A stretch of DNA of 64,000 nucleotides from Lasioglossum baleicum (lineage: Eukaryota; Arthropoda; Insecta; Hymenoptera; Halictidae). Positions 35,386 through 48,629 of the stretch are shown piece after piece. Numbering within the stretch: position 1 is the first letter of the stretch; every line of letters begins with the position of its first letter. A program made the position numbers and the translations under genes. The notes beneath the pieces were generated by a model. That model was given only the letters and a program-made list of their open reading frames with translations, had not been told where the DNA came from and made no database searches. The stretch is taken from NCBI RefSeq assembly GCF_051020765.1, contig NC_134929.1, positions 1,054,001 through 1,118,000 on the forward strand. The letters run 5' to 3'.

Positions 35386-36439
35386 CAGCGGACACGGTCT
35401 ATGTAGGTACAGTGCACGCCTGGGAAATTTCTTATGTCATCGACTCTTGGAGCACGAATTGCCCAGGCGTGAGTATAGTGAATCCGTTGAGTTGAGACTT
35501 GGTCGAGTGCAGCAGATACACGAAGTCGACTTTCTCAAAGTCAAAGTCGCAAACGAAAAAAGTTTATTCGATATTTTTTGACGTATTCTTTCACATAGAA
35601 TCAGTCCCTATCCATTTGTTCCAATAGTTACATGACACGCTGTATAAATTAACATTTATTGCGGTGCAATTCACTCTACAACCAGCTGAGCTCGAATTTG
35701 CATAAAAATAATTTTTCATATTTATTTGAAGCTTATTCGAAACATGACGCTGTTTACTTGCAAACATTTACGAATTGTTTTGTTTAAAATTGTAGCGAGT
35801 GCAGGGTTTGAATTAATTACTTATACCATACAATTAATTCTTCCTTAAAATTTATTCATCTGACGATTCGATATTTTTGTTAAGGTCAAGTTTTGTAAAG
35901 TTCTAATACGTATTCATGAAATCTGATTTCATATAATTCTGTTCAATAGCTCGCAGTAACATTGATTAAAGAACTAATTATTTGCTTGATTATAAGTATA
36001 CATATATTAAGGATATAAAACGGACTGTATTCTAATAGTACTTATTTATTGTAAACTAATCCATAATGACTTTCCCATAGGATATTCGACACATAAACAA
36101 TTAAACACGTATTCAAGGTTGATACAGAATTCACATAACTATTTTCTTTTATAGCACCAGGTTTATAGGTGGACAACTTTTAACTAACATACTTTTCGCG
36201 GGGATGGTTCATATTATAATTAAGGTTTTCACAGACCAACGATATTCTGCGGCAGCAGCGAGTATTTTTCAAATGTTCTCAATAATGCAATGCTGCACGT
36301 AGCACATCGATAGAAACCGTTCACGTCGATGTCGATAAACGCGCGTGAAATATTCGCATTGTTCTGTCAGAGCCTCTAATTTGAATATGTTAAAACTGAA
36401 ACGATACGCTAGGAAGACTTTTTACACTTACATTACATT
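35386..36439. other. Unassigned AT-rich stretch
   Basis: No gene or element end recognised. Confidence 0.45.
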
Positions 36440-36785
36440 TTGGGTAATCTTTTCCTCGCGTAACCATAAACTTTTGCCTCTTTCTTATGTTATTCAGTAG
36501 ATTTGGACGAGAAGATGAGAGAAAGTCAAATTTCGATCGTGGAGGATGAATGGTTCAAAAGTTATAAGCGTTTAAAGTTGAGTGATTTACTAATCTGTTA
36601 AAAACACTGGAAATCCCTCAAGTTTAAACACTTATATCTTTTGAACCACTGATCCTCCAAGATCGAAACTTGGATTTCTCACATCTTCTCGTCAAAATCT
36701 ACTGGATAACATAGGAAAGAGGCAAAAGTTTACAGGAGAAAGGCAAAAATTTTTGGTTACGCAAGGAAAAGAGCAGCGCAGCAAT
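36440..36785. mobile_element. U2: small palindrome related to U1
   Basis: Inverted halves around 36600, with TCAAAAGTTATAAGCGTTTA and its mirror copy. Shows the U structure uninterrupted. Confidence 0.75.
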
Positions 36786-36827
36786 ACTTTTGACGAAATC
36801 AATCTTTTCAGTGCTATGAAGGTCTTT

Positions 36828-37038
36828 GTAAAACAATCTTAAATAATCTTATCAGATCTGATCCTATGCAACAATTTCTAGGGACATAACTCATAAAATC
36901 ACCAGGAACAATATGTAAGTACAGGGTGTTAAACAAGGGGGTAAAACAATCTTAAATAATCTTATCAGATGTGATCCTATACAACAATATCTAGGGACAT
37001 AACTCATAAAATCATCAGAAACAATATGTAAGTACGTA
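36828..37038. repeat. Tandem duplication, about 113-bp unit
   Basis: GTAAAACAATCTTAAATAAT starts at 36828 and again at 36941; the units match through AATATGTAAGTAC. The first unit ends with a CAGGGTGTT end, suggesting the duplication involved a repeat terminus. Confidence 0.85.
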
Positions 37039-37399
37039 TACAGTGTTTTAAAATTATATGTCCTGACCACTATAACACGATACTGCACCTCTGGATCGGT
37101 AGACATCTCTTAAAAAAGTGGATCGTAACATTAACCTTGAAATTGTATTCCAAGGTCAAATATTCACGAAACATTAAATTCGTTTTTTAAGAGAACGGTT
37201 GACTTGAGACGCTTAGCTCCTTTGAGACTTCTGTTCCCCTCGATACGTACTACACGAAGAAGTAACAAAAACTGTTTGACCTTCAAAAAATGGTCATGGT
37301 TAATTTTCCGGTGCACTTTTTTAACAGATCTCCACTGATCTAAAGGTGCAGAATCGTGCTATAGTGGTCATGACATATATTTTTGAAACACATCCTGTA
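37039..37399. mobile_element. V: 361-bp palindrome with degenerate TACAGGG ends
   Basis: TACAGTGTTTTAAAATTATA at the left, AAACACATCCTGTA at the right; interior arms complementary (TGACCACTATAACACGAT... mirrored near 37350). Confidence 0.75.
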
Positions 37400-37992
37400 C
37401 GCAAGAGTGGCGAGAATACGTAGTTTCACTTTTAATTCCATCGACTGGATATGACATTTTGGAAAATGTGACCCTTAAGCACCTATGGTCGGACAAATAT
37501 GAATTTGAATGATATCTCAGTGTCCACAAAATCAGTAAAGAAACATTTAAAAAAGAGCTTAATACTAGATTTTTCTTCTTGTACATTATTTGATAAATAA
37601 TTTAAAATTGTATAATTTGAATCCAATACATCTCCGTTCGATGAAGATATTTTCTTTTCAGCCAATCAAGTAATAATCTCCATATGATCGTTTTATTCGT
37701 TATGAAATTACATTATTTATTTTCATGTCTCTAAAAGAAGATGTAGACATAACAATTTATTATTATATAAAACAATGTATATACGCTTGCATCGTACAAA
37801 CTCAAAACTACTGACAAGAACAGCGTGGCAAACTAAATAATCAGTAAATATCAAGAAGTTGATGCGTCTTTAAAAAACCTAAAGAAAAAAATAGTGTTAA
37901 ATTGTTTGTTGTTTTTTAATCTAATTGAGAAAGAGAGATATTATTTATATAATAGCATATATATTACCAATATATTGCTTTTGTATTTGCAA
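37400..37992. other. Unassigned AT-rich stretch
   Basis: Nothing recognised. Confidence 0.4.
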
Positions 37993-38462
37993 TACAGGGT
38001 GTTTCGTCTAAAACAGGACACCTAAATCTCTCTTCAGGTTATTGTGACGCAAAAAATATTTGTTACGTAATGTGCATCGTGTCAATGGACCAAATATCTG
38101 GCAAGAATGTTTTTTTCCAAAGGTCATTTTTTCGGAAAATACGATCGAAAAATACATTCAGATATGTATAATAACATGACCTTGAGCTTCATCTGCAGGT
38201 AAAACTCTAATTTTCGAAGATCAAGGTCATTTCAAGGTCATGTTGTTATATGAATGTGTTTTTGAATCATTTTGAATGTATTTTTCGATCAGTTACCCGA
38301 TGCAATAAAATAAAAATGTAGTTATGTATCAAAAAACATCGATGACCTTGATAACTGCGAAAAAAATGACCTTTGGAAAAAAATATTCTTGCCAGATATT
38401 TGGTCCATAGACACCATGCACATTACGTAACAAATATTTTTCGCATCACAATAATCTGAAAA
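37993..38462. mobile_element. P8: palindrome with truncated right end
   Basis: TACAGGGTGTTTCGTCTAAA begins a palindrome; the right arm follows the mirror image until AATAATCTGAAAAG and then stops about 45 bp short. Confidence 0.8.
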
Positions 38463-38635
38463 GTTGAATTTAAGTATTACTATTATTACGTGTTATTATT
38501 TCTTTAGAAAAATAGAAATCTTTTTTTTTGAGCATAAACTTTCCATTCCTTTTTAATTTCTGTTACTGTTCATCTCGTCGGTAAAATCATATCAAACTAC
38601 ACATTCCGTCCATTTATAAAATGGGTATACATATG

Positions 38636-39206
38636 TACACGGTGTTTCGTTTATCTGATAACGGAAATATCTTCGTACGCACTGAAGTTACGAAAAAATT
38701 TGTTAACAAAAATTGTTCGGTATGAAGGGTACAATCATATAGTCTAATTTTTTTAGGACTAGAATGGTGGGAAGGGTGAATTTCAAAGTCAAATTAAGTT
38801 TTTTGAATGGAATGTCCTATTTTTTATACCGTGGATCGATAGAGTATCAAATTCTGAGTATAATAGTGTTGACCTTCATATGCCCTAAACCTAATAGTTA
38901 ACGAGATATTATCAAAAGAAGAAAGAAAATTGTTTCGATAATATCTCGTTAACTATTAGGTTTAGGACATATGAACGTCAGCACTATTATACTCAGAATT
39001 TGATACTCTATCTAATAAAAATAGGAATTCCATTTAAAAAACTTAATTTGACTTGGATTTCCCCCCTTCCCACCATTCTAGTCCTCAAAAAAATTAGATT
39101 ATACGATTGTACCCTTCATACCGAACAATTTTTGTTAACAAATTTTTTTCGTAACTTCAGTGCGTCACAAGATATTTCCTTTATCAGATAAACGAAACAC
39201 CCTGTA
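38636..39206. mobile_element. P9: 571-bp palindrome
   Basis: TACACGGTGTTTCGTTTATC at the left, mirrored by AAACGAAACACCCTGTA at the right. Centre near 38940. Its central part is closely related to the palindrome inside G (43085-43330). Confidence 0.88.
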
Positions 39207-39357
39207 TATGCCCATACAATGTTCATGATGCAAAACGCAAAATGCTGAAACTTAAGTGAACATTTAACGATGTTTTCGATGTATTTTTAATGGATCCGTA
39301 AGTTTGCTCGTTATTATTAGTAGAATACTTGTTGAGTCCAATGGAAAGCACTGGCAA

Positions 39358-39455
39358 AGGTTTCATCGACACAGTTTAATCACGACTTTACTGTATTGTC
39401 AGTTAAATCTGGTGTTGGTGAAATATTGTCGGTTAAAACTGTGTCGATGAAACCT
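39358..39455. repeat. 98-bp hairpin
   Basis: AGGTTTCATCGACACAGTTT is exactly mirrored at the other end. Too short to assign; a deleted MITE is likely. Confidence 0.65.
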
Positions 39456-39537
39456 ATTGCTGTGATTTCTATGGGACCCCACTTGTTTGTATCGCCTCCA
39501 TTATTTCTTATGTAAAAATATATACATACCAAGAATA

Positions 39538-39788
39538 TACAAGGTATCCCAAAAATGTATTTCCTTGGAAATGGAGATTCCTGACGTCATTTAAGGTACG
39601 ACGAACCAGAGTGCAGGTACAGCGGGCGAATTTTGGCTCAGCTAATGCTAACACCACGGTCAGGGGGAGCGGGAATATCCCTCTGCTATAGCTGCGCTCT
39701 GATTGGTCAGTGTTTTTCGTTGATAACTCCTTAACAAAGCCGTGGAGAACATTATCGCAGAGGTACAACACTTTTGGGACACCCTGTA
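39538..39788. mobile_element. P10: 251-bp MITE with P1-like ends
   Basis: TACAAGGTATCCCAAAAA at the left, CTTTTGGGACACCCTGTA at the right, TA on both sides. Keeps the P1-family words CTGATTGGTCAGTGTTTTTC and TAACTCCTTAACAAAGCCG. Confidence 0.8.
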
Positions 39789-39790
39789 TA

Positions 39791-40128
39791 ACTAGTAATT
39801 TATGATTGAATTTTTTGCACGTAATCGTTCTGAATTACTAGCAGGCGATCATCCAGGTTTTAATGATTCAAAACCGTCGAATGGGTCGTTCTAGTAATTT
39901 TACGACTGATACCATAAAATTTAATGGTTATAGATAAGACGGATAGAGATGACACCATATATTTGTTTGTTTCTTTGGTAAATCGTTTCGATCATATGTA
40001 GTTCTGTTAACAAGCAGTTGTTAGTCAATTGTTATTACACTTACATACATATTTGAATAGATTTTACTTATTTTTTGCTAATTATAAATCAGATATTTAG
40101 TTTGTAACAGACCTACAAAACGTAGGCA
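39791..40128. other. Unassigned stretch
   Basis: Nothing recognised. Confidence 0.4.
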
Positions 40129-41416
40129 TGTTACGAACGAACTCCAACGAACACCGCCGATCAGACACGAAGAATACCGAACCGCATAACCGTCGACTCC
40201 GCGACAACATAACAGATTCGCCCGTACCGCATCAGCCCCGAATCTACGATCGCATTCCGAAATACCTACGTCACTACCAAAACACCCTTCCGCACCACCA
40301 ACCCTCACCACCAAGCAACTCCTATAAAAGCCGCCGAGAACATATCAAAATCAGCTGTCTTCCGTCTGGAGTGATCTAGGAGACACCGTTCCGACCAGAA
40401 ATCCGTTCCTGAAACATTCTCCTGAAACCGATAACCGAGTGTTCCACGCTCCTGTTATCGGCATCCTGGTTCCGCTGGTGCGAGCCGTGCTCCACCTCGA
40501 AACACCCGGTGTGTCACCGGTCGCTTTCGCAAGGCGCGTCTTCTCCGAGAGCCGACGAACAAGAAGTGGTGCGTCACCCTTCGACTTCGTCGGAGAACAT
40601 CCTGCCCGATTATCCTGTACCTCCGTTGGTGAGAACCGTGTTCCACCTCGAAATACCCGGTGCGTCACCGGTAACCTCGTACGACGAGTCGTCTACGAGG
40701 ACAGCTGGACAAGAAGCGGTGTGTCACCCTTCGACTCCACCGAAGATCGCCCTGTCCTGCATCCTGCATCTCCGCTGGTGAGAACCGTGTTCCTCCTCGA
40801 AATACCCGGTGCGTCACCGGTAACCTCGTACGACGAGTCGTCTACGAGGACAGCTGGACAAGAAGTGGTGCGTCACCCTTCGACGTCGCCTAAGAACCGC
40901 CTAGAAAGTCACCCTCGTGAAGCGAGTTGTCCACGAGGCTGGTCGAGCGAGACGAGGTGCGTCACCTTGATCGGACTCAACGAAAGACTGTCCGGAGAGA
41001 CTTTGATGACCAGTGCGTCACTGGCATCAAGGAACCACGAAAACCCTGCCTAGGTAGGGAGGTCACGGCGATAGCCGTGATCTAACTCTGCTCCTGTCTA
41101 TCCCGAACCCGTCCTACACCGTTTACAGGTAGCACTGCCGCGGTCGAACGTTTGATATCACGGGCACCGTATCACTAAAACCGCGCACCGTATCCTGAGG
41201 CACTGCATCCTGAGGCACCGTACACGACGCGGCGTAAAGGCAGCGAGTATAACCGTATTCCGAACTTTTGACTCTATAATTATTTAACCCTGTACCGATT
41301 CCGTTTCTCGCACCGTTTACTCTCCTCGCCGTCTAGAACCCTGGATCGGCGAGCAATTCAGCACCGAGGAGCACCGCTGCGAGGAAGCCGAACACCGAGG
41401 ACCGAGACCCGTTACA
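40129..41416 (+). mobile_element. LTR-like block, about 1.3 kb
   Basis: Starts TGTTACGAACG and ends CCCGTTACA, near-complementary LTR-type ends. A TATAAAAG box at 40322 followed about 30 bp later by TCAGCTGTCTTCC suggests a promoter and start. GC-rich, with 150-bp tandem repeats. No target duplication could be seen, so boundaries and the LTR call are tentative. Confidence 0.45.
40438..40930. repeat. Tandem repeat, period 150 bp
   Basis: CGAAACACCCGGTGTGTCAC at 40498 recurs as CGAAATACCCGGTGCGTCAC at 40648 and 40798, exactly 150 bp apart, the last two almost identical. As 150 is a multiple of three, open frames persist on both strands (204 codons at 40439-41053); these are not taken as genes. 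Confidence 0.85.
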
Positions 41417-41914
41417 AGTTAAAGTTAAAACTGTACTGAAGTAAAAATAATTATGAAGTTGCATTCTTTGCTGGGCTATAGTTTCTCGGGGAATTCTGAA
41501 ATTTAACAAGCTTGCCCCTTTTTGAACCCCTTGCACTAGACTGTTCCCTCCGAGGCACCACTAAAAGTGATAATACTATAATTCGAAACAATTTCTACAT
41601 TACTAAATGTCTTTGTATTTGAATTAATTCTTACATGTTTAAGTGTGGCATGAGTAAATACACTCAATTTGATGAAATGAAAAGGTCGCATGTCACAGAA
41701 TATTCTAGATGGGAAGTGAAATGTTCGAATTCTCGTATCAAAACGATTTTGAGTGCAAAGGATCCATATTTTATCAGCTGTTCATAAACTTCTCCTCGTC
41801 TGTGCGACATTAATCATTTTCCTTTAGACTTTAGATAGTACTCCCAAAATGCTCTATTAATTAAAACCTCTGCTGTTACAAATATTTATTGTCATTATTA
41901 CCTCCTCAACTTGG
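41417..41914. other. Unassigned stretch
   Basis: Follows the LTR-like block; no retroelement coding sequence found. Confidence 0.4.
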
Positions 41915-42190
41915 CTGAACTCCACCTGAGGAAACCATAAATTTTTAACTTTTTTTTATACATAATCTTGTAGATTTTGACGAGAAAATGCCGAAAATCC
42001 AAGTTTCAATCTTAGGAATCCAATGGTTCAAAAGTTATGAATGTTTAAATTTGAGAGATTTGAAGCATTATTAAAAGGTAAGGGCTTAAAATCGCTCAAC
42101 TTTAAACACGCATAACTTTTGGACCAGCGAATTCTTAACGTTAAAACTTGGATTTTTGGCATTTAATCTAAAAAACTTGAATAAATTGCG
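41915..42190. mobile_element. U3: decayed palindrome related to U1 and U2
   Basis: Contains GGTTCAAAAGTTATGAATG and its mirror AACACGCATAACTTTTGGAC around a centre near 42070. Confidence 0.65.
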
Positions 42191-42597
42191 CGGTTTCCGT
42201 TGTGTCTGAACGGGCTCTAAATGAAACGCTACTTTTAAATGATATTTGCCAGAGAAATTTGTTAGTGTAGTTGCCTATATGCTGCAAATTATAAATTGGT
42301 TGAAACATTGTACGTCAGATACGACTATAAACGTGACTGAAGCTATCATTTCACAATGCACTGTAATTGTGCGTAAGTTATCTCCACAGTAAAACCTTGA
42401 AAATAGCTGTTATAACATGGAGTTCTCACATACCATTTATCGCAACTAACTGCTTGCGAGTTTGGAAATGCTACAGTGACATTAACGGTTTGACTGTCGT
42501 ATCTACAATTAACCGCAAAAAAAAATGGTTTCAGCTACCCATTAAGCGCAAGCTTTCAAGCCGTCATTTTACCGTACAGAATAAATACGGAACAATA
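42191..42597. other. Unassigned stretch
   Basis: Nothing recognised up to the CGTCG duplication of G. Confidence 0.4.
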
Positions 42598-42602
42598 CGT
42601 CG

Positions 42603-44059
42603 CACAGTGGGCTGTATGCCAGATTTCAGCGGCCACAGCTAGTTCAAAATTCGCTCAATATTGAAACTGCTATAACTTTGCTAAAATTTATCCAAATTTG
42701 ATGAAAAAACAACCATTTTAAAGCTTGCGATTCCTACTTTTTGTACTGTATATCGTTTTTTCTGAAACAGATGTTTTGAGTGCTAAATTTGTCCATAAAG
42801 AGGAGCGTATTAGATTGTAAAGTTTGTAGCTATTTTTCAATCAAGTACTGCGGATTATAATCAATATTTTAACGTTATTCGTCTATTTTATGTACACTAT
42901 CGAAAAGTGTAATCATTTACAATTAAAATATCTTTTTAAAATAGTTATTACGAAGAATAATTTCCGTTATTTATAATAGTATGGAAAAATGTTATGAACA
43001 AAATTTGCACGGTTCAGAGGGGGACATGTTTTGGCACAAACATTTTCCGCGTGGGTGGAGGCATAGAGGAGATTTCAATCACCTTGATTTTTTTTTAAAC
43101 AGAATGTCCTTTTTTATACCATAGATCGATAGAGTATCAAATTCTGAGTATAAAAGTGTTGACCTTCGTATGTCCTAAACCTAATAGTTCACGAGATATT
43201 ATCAAAAGAAGAAAGAACATTATTTCGATAATATCTCGTTAACTATTAGATTTAGGACATATGGAGGTCAATACATTTTTACTTAGAATTCGATAGTCTA
43301 TCGATTCATGATGCAAAAAGTAGGTCTTTCGATTTCGCAGAAAATGTTTATGTCACAACATGTCCCCCTCTATACCATGCAAATTTTGTCCATAACATGT
43401 TTTCGTATTATTACAAATAAAGGCAATATTCAAGATGGCAATATTCGAAGATAAAGCGAATGCGAACATGCAGGATGTGAGAAATGCTGCGATTTTCGCG
43501 CGCGCGCGCGATGGCCATTTTTTCGTAGATCAACTATAAAACACGGAGTAGCGCGTAGTAGCAGCCTTTTTTCTTGCATCTTAATCAGAAAACTTCAAAG
43601 AACACAATGGCACAGAAATGAACACCCGGTCGCACCCGAAGGTATAACAAAATCATTACCAACGTCTTAGAATCGTAAAGAAAGTGACTGAATCGTTGGT
43701 TATCTTTAAATATTAATAACTAAAAAAATGTATATAGCACAAAAGTGAATTTCTTTTAAAAGTATACTTTATACTTAGCTAAAAAAAACTTCTATGAAAC
43801 AAAAATCTGTTAGTGTATGTCTAAATAAGGTAACAATTACTAATAGGTGAATTCGTTGAAAAATGATAGCGTGTTGACCGAATTTCAAACTTGCGACATA
43901 TTTCAGTGGATTTCTTTATGCATACATGAATGGGAAAACGAATGATGGGAGATTGTTCCTCAGATATTCAACTAACTCAAGCCACAAAAATTTTACACTT
44001 TATGTAAAGTTTTAAAAATTGAATTTTAACCGCTGAAATTGGGCATACAGCCCACTGTG
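42603..44059. mobile_element. G: Transib-like element, TSD CGTCG
   Basis: CACAGTGGGCTGTATGCC at the left, inverted copy at the right, TIR about 30 bp. Flanked by CGTCG at 42598-42602 and 44060-44064. Read inward from the right: CACAGTG, 23 bp, TTAAAATTC (44021-44029). The left nonamer position (CCACAGCTA) is degenerate. No transposase. Confidence 0.82.
43085..43330. mobile_element. P9-related palindrome inside G
   Basis: TATACCATAGATCGATAGAG and CAAATTCTGAGTATAA lead into a hairpin centred near 43215 that matches the P9 core at 38815-39010. Confidence 0.7.
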
Positions 44060-44064
44060 CGTCG

Positions 44065-44917
44065 CGTCATGTATATGTAGAACAGCAATCTGTTCTATAA
44101 AGAGTAATTTTATCCAATTGGCAAAGTATTCAAATTTCGAATGCGGCTGCGAATCCTCAACAGACTGGAAATATTGCGCGCAGTATTCCTCCATTGGGAG
44201 AGAGGCCATCGCCATTGGGCAGTTGTCGTATCGTAGATCTACACGTTGGCTGAATACCTTTTTCGGAGTGTTTTCCTGGGACGGGCGTTATTGGCGCCTT
44301 TTTTTATTACTCGCGTCACGTAACTTCAGTCACGTAGAACTCCTAACACATGTTCACGTTAACTTATTAATTGTTGGAGATTTCCTATAAGTATTACGGA
44401 AATCCTCAGTGGCTTATCCACGGGAAAAGTTTCGCTAGAATCGATCGGGTCGTGAAAAACCATTCGGGGTTTCTGTGTTTCGTTTACAAACTTTCCGTAT
44501 CTATCATACTCTATGAAACGTTCATTCTTTAGTATAAATTGGGCATTTTTACTGTCAAGCAAACAGGCTGTCTAATTTAGTTATCATTATACTGCGGGTC
44601 TTTACGCGTTCGTGACATATCTGAATGTATGAAAAATAAAAAACCATGTATAATATTATAGATAAATCATATTTTACAATTTAAAGCAGTGGACATATTT
44701 AAAAAATTTAAGAACATCAACGTATCGGTTTCAGTTTAATAAAATAATTAAAACAAGAAAGAAATTTTTATTTAATCTGTGTGTTTCAGAATCAACGCAG
44801 ATATTTTTTATTTTGCATAAAGATCCGCAGCTTAATAATAACTCTTTAATTAATGACGATCCCAAACTAAAACCTTCACAACAATACTCAGGATGCATTC
44901 AGGATGGATCAAATAGC
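44065..44917. other. Unassigned, with a CACTAG-MITE end
   Basis: 44800-44840 repeats the TTTTGCATAAAGATCCGCAG motif of the P1 MITE. No gene recognised. Confidence 0.4.
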
Positions 44918-47900
44918 ATTTGGGTCATTCCATGCCGAATCGATCACTTTTTGCAGGCACCATCGCCGATTTTGTTCTAACTGAAATATGTTGTAGTCCA
45001 TGCGAAATTAGGGGGGGTTTAAGTCATCATTTTGCCGGTTTCGAATTTTTTTAGAAATGGCAGGCCTTCAAAGTTTTTAATTTTTGCCTATTTCGGCGAA
45101 AACGGGCCTCACTTACGAATTTTTATCTCAAGAACGGTTTGTCCGATTGAGCTAAATTTTTTTTTTGTTTTATTCGGAAAGGATTGGAATATTACAAAAT
45201 AATTTTTTCAACCTCGACAATCAACTTTATAATGTCTAAAAATTTAAACAAATTCTTCTATTGCGTTTTTTTCGATGATGGGGCGGAGTGATTTAAATTT
45301 TGAAAAAAATATGGTTATATTCCTTGAAGTTTCTCCTTTAAAATGAGCCCTTGAACAAGGTGGTATCTTTAAAATTGGCGTTACAATGAGCTGGTAAAGG
45401 ACGCCGTGTACCTTAGTCGTATACAGTCGGCTGGCATTTTCTTGAGACCAGCGATATACAGGGTGTCCCAAAATTCGTGTACTTCCTTGAAATGGGAGGT
45501 TCCTGAGACCATTCTAAGAGACATTTTCCTTTGCACCAATGTCAACTGCGGCTTTGTTTAGGAGTTATTAACGAAAAACACTTAACGATTATGTGAATGC
45601 TCTCCGATTTCAATGAGCTTTGCATATGTGGTCAAGATCATTATTCTGAACAACATTTCTCTTTAGACTTTTTGCCGATCGGCTTTAGTTTACGAGATTA
45701 TCGCGAGAAACTTTACTTGTAAATCCATGGGATCGATGTACTACTAGCTTCTATCCGATTTCAATGAGCTTTGGATATGTGGTCAAGACCATTATTCTGA
45801 ACAACATTTCTCTTTAGACTATTTGGCGGTTGGCTTTAGTTTACGAGATTATCGTAAAAAAAGAGAAGAAGCAGGAACTGATTGTATTAAAAACTCACGT
45901 ATTCAGCCGTAAATCCATTTGCTGCTTCGAAATGTGTGTCTTGAAATTTCTCCACACTCACAATCACTGTTCACATTTGTCAACACATAGTTATGCACTA
46001 ATAATAATTGCCATATCCCTTGTACTGCTGCACAAATCACAACAATCAGGTAATGCAATCACTAGACCGCGGATTTCATGCATTTGTAGCAAACATGAGT
46101 AGGTGCATTTTAATACAGTAGAGAGATTAAAATAATTTCAAAACACCATAGTATTATTTTCAACTTCTTAAAATGATCACAGTGAGAATCAAATATCTGT
46201 CTGGCTCCTGTCCCTTGTAATAGCGGCAGCCAATATTAATTTTGCATAAAGATCCGCAGTCTAGTGATTAGTTTAAATATCACTATCAAAAACACAGCTA
46301 ATAGCAACCGTTAGCTTTGAATTGACAAGTCTTTGGAGATGTTCTCTCTACCGCGGCTCGAACGACACTTCCGCAAGATTTTTCTAAAGAATTTAGGAAG
46401 GGCATTTAGAGTGTCGAAATTCGAAATGCACGCTGTAGCACGTTTACGAAAACGACGGGACGGTTAGACGAAAAATAGGATACGAGAAGGACCGCTGTAA
46501 GATTTACGGCAAACACATGTTTAGTTTTTCCTGCAGATTGGTACGCAGAGTCAATGTGTAACCGCGCGTTCGAAAACGTCATCCGTCCTTTTACCCAGCA
46601 AGGGGTAAAAATGTCAGGTCAGCGTACCATCCCTATTGTCCTATACCTTCCTTAAGAAACTTTCTAAAAGAAGGACAGACGACGTTTTCGAACGGTTACC
46701 CATCGACTCTGCGTACCAACCTGCAGGAAAAACTGAACATGTGATTGCCATAAATCCTTAAGCGGTCCTTCTCGTATCCTATTTTTCGTCTAACCGTCCC
46801 TTCGTTTTCGTAAACGTGCTACAGCGTGCATTTCGAATTTCGACACTCTAAATGCCCTTCCTACATTCTTTAGAAAAATCTTGCGGAAAATCAGTGTCGT
46901 TCGAGTCGCGGTAGAGAGAACATCTCCAAAGACTTGTCAATTCAAAGCTAACGGTTGCTATTAGCTGTGTTTTTGATATTGATATTTAAACTAATCACTA
47001 GACTGCGGATCTTTATGCAAAATTAATGTTGGCTGCCGCTATTACAAGGGACAGGAGCCAGACAGATATTTGATTCTCACTGTGATCATTTTAAGAAGTT
47101 GAAAATAATACTATGGTGTTTTGAAATTATTTTAATCTCTCTACTGTATTAAAATGCACCTACTCATGTTTGCTACAAATGCATGAAATCCGCAGTCTAG
47201 TGATTGCGTTACCTGATTGTTGTGATTTGTGCAGCAGTACAAGGGATATGGCAATTATTATTAGTGCATTACTATGTGTTGACAAATGTGAACAGTGATT
47301 GTGAGTGTGGAGAAATTTCAAGGCATCTGTGTGAAATAAACATACGAATTATTTATCGATTCGAAAATGAAAGTTAAATTCTGGATCGTCGACTTGACCG
47401 CGCATCCCTTAGGCCTTCTACCACCGGCAGTGCAGTTCGTCGACCTGGCCGTACGTCCCTTGGCTTTCGGTACTGCCGTATACCTGAAGACATCTGTGCA
47501 GTTCGTCACCGAGTGACCCAGTGACACACATTTTAAAGCAGCAAATGGTTTTACGGCTGAATACGTGAGTTTTTAATACAATCAGTTTCTGTTTCTTCTC
47601 TTTTTTTTACGATTATCTCGTAAACCAAAGCCAACCGCCAAATAGTCTAAAGAGAAATGTTGTTCAGAATAATGGTCTTGACCACATATCCAAAGCTCAT
47701 TGATATTGGATGGAAGCTAGTAGCATCGATCCCATAGATTTACAAGTAAAGTTTCTCGCGATAATCTCGTAAACTAAAGCCGATCGCCAAAAAATCTAAA
47801 GAGAAATGTTGTTCAGAATAATGATCTTGACCACATATCCAAAGCTCATTGAAATCGGAGAGCATTCACATAATCGAGAAACTCTTGTTCGTTGCGATGT

Positions 47901-48321
47901 CACGGCGCACAGTGGGGTATTTGGCCTGTTTAGCGCGCCAAAAGTCGAAATTTTTACTTTGTTCAAAATGACTGAAACTTTTTACCCATGTACCTGAATA
48001 TATATGCAAGTAATCTACAATAATATTTATCCATAAACGGTACTATTTAGTAACCTATAGATACTTGAAAGTAACATATTCTCGTGACCGAGAGAAGCAT
48101 GGAAAAACTTGTGTTAAAGAAATGATCTTTCTCACAAGTTTAGTGTATCAAATCGAGATAAAAACATACCTAGGATGTAAAGGAAGGTTTATAGAGTAAT
48201 TTTACTGCTTTTTGTTTTATACTCTTCGGTGGTATTGATAGAATAAACAATTAAAAGTGATATAATTTTTTTTTCAGAAAATTAATATGTTTCATGTAAT
48301 AACTTTTTTTCTCCGCAAAAC

Positions 48322-48482
48322 ACCCCTGGCGCCGTGTCGCGCCGCCCTCTGACGGGCGCTCTCCTTCTTCTTGTACTTCAACGCTAACGTCGTACATCGC
48401 TACTCAGTCTTTTCTCAATATATTCACTTAGTGTATCGTTATTTTCACTCGTATTCTTTTATACTGCTTTTACCTATTAACA
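48322..48482 (+). repeat. Copia-1 5' LTR (partial)
   Basis: Matches 51119-51282 of the 3' LTR, ends TTAACA; start truncated. Confidence 0.85.
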
Positions 48483-48496
48483 GGTTATGGGCCCAG
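48483..48496 (+). promoter_or_regulatory. Copia-1 primer binding site
   Basis: GGTTATGGGCCCAG directly after the LTR. This is the sequence used by insect Copia elements to prime from a 5' half of initiator tRNA-Met. Confidence 0.85.
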
Positions 48497-48629
48497 TCCG
48501 AAAGAATTAAGAAACGAGTGTCGAAAATACGGTGAAACACGCGAAACGTGGGATCGAACCTAGAGAGGTTAGAATCGATCATGATCGAGTGCGCGTCGAA
48601 GTCACACGTGGTGTATCGAAAGCTAAAAG

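Noticed and set aside
40439..41053. 204-codon ORF as a gene
   Set aside because: It spans tandem 150-bp repeats whose length is a multiple of three, with open frames on both strands. No domain seen.
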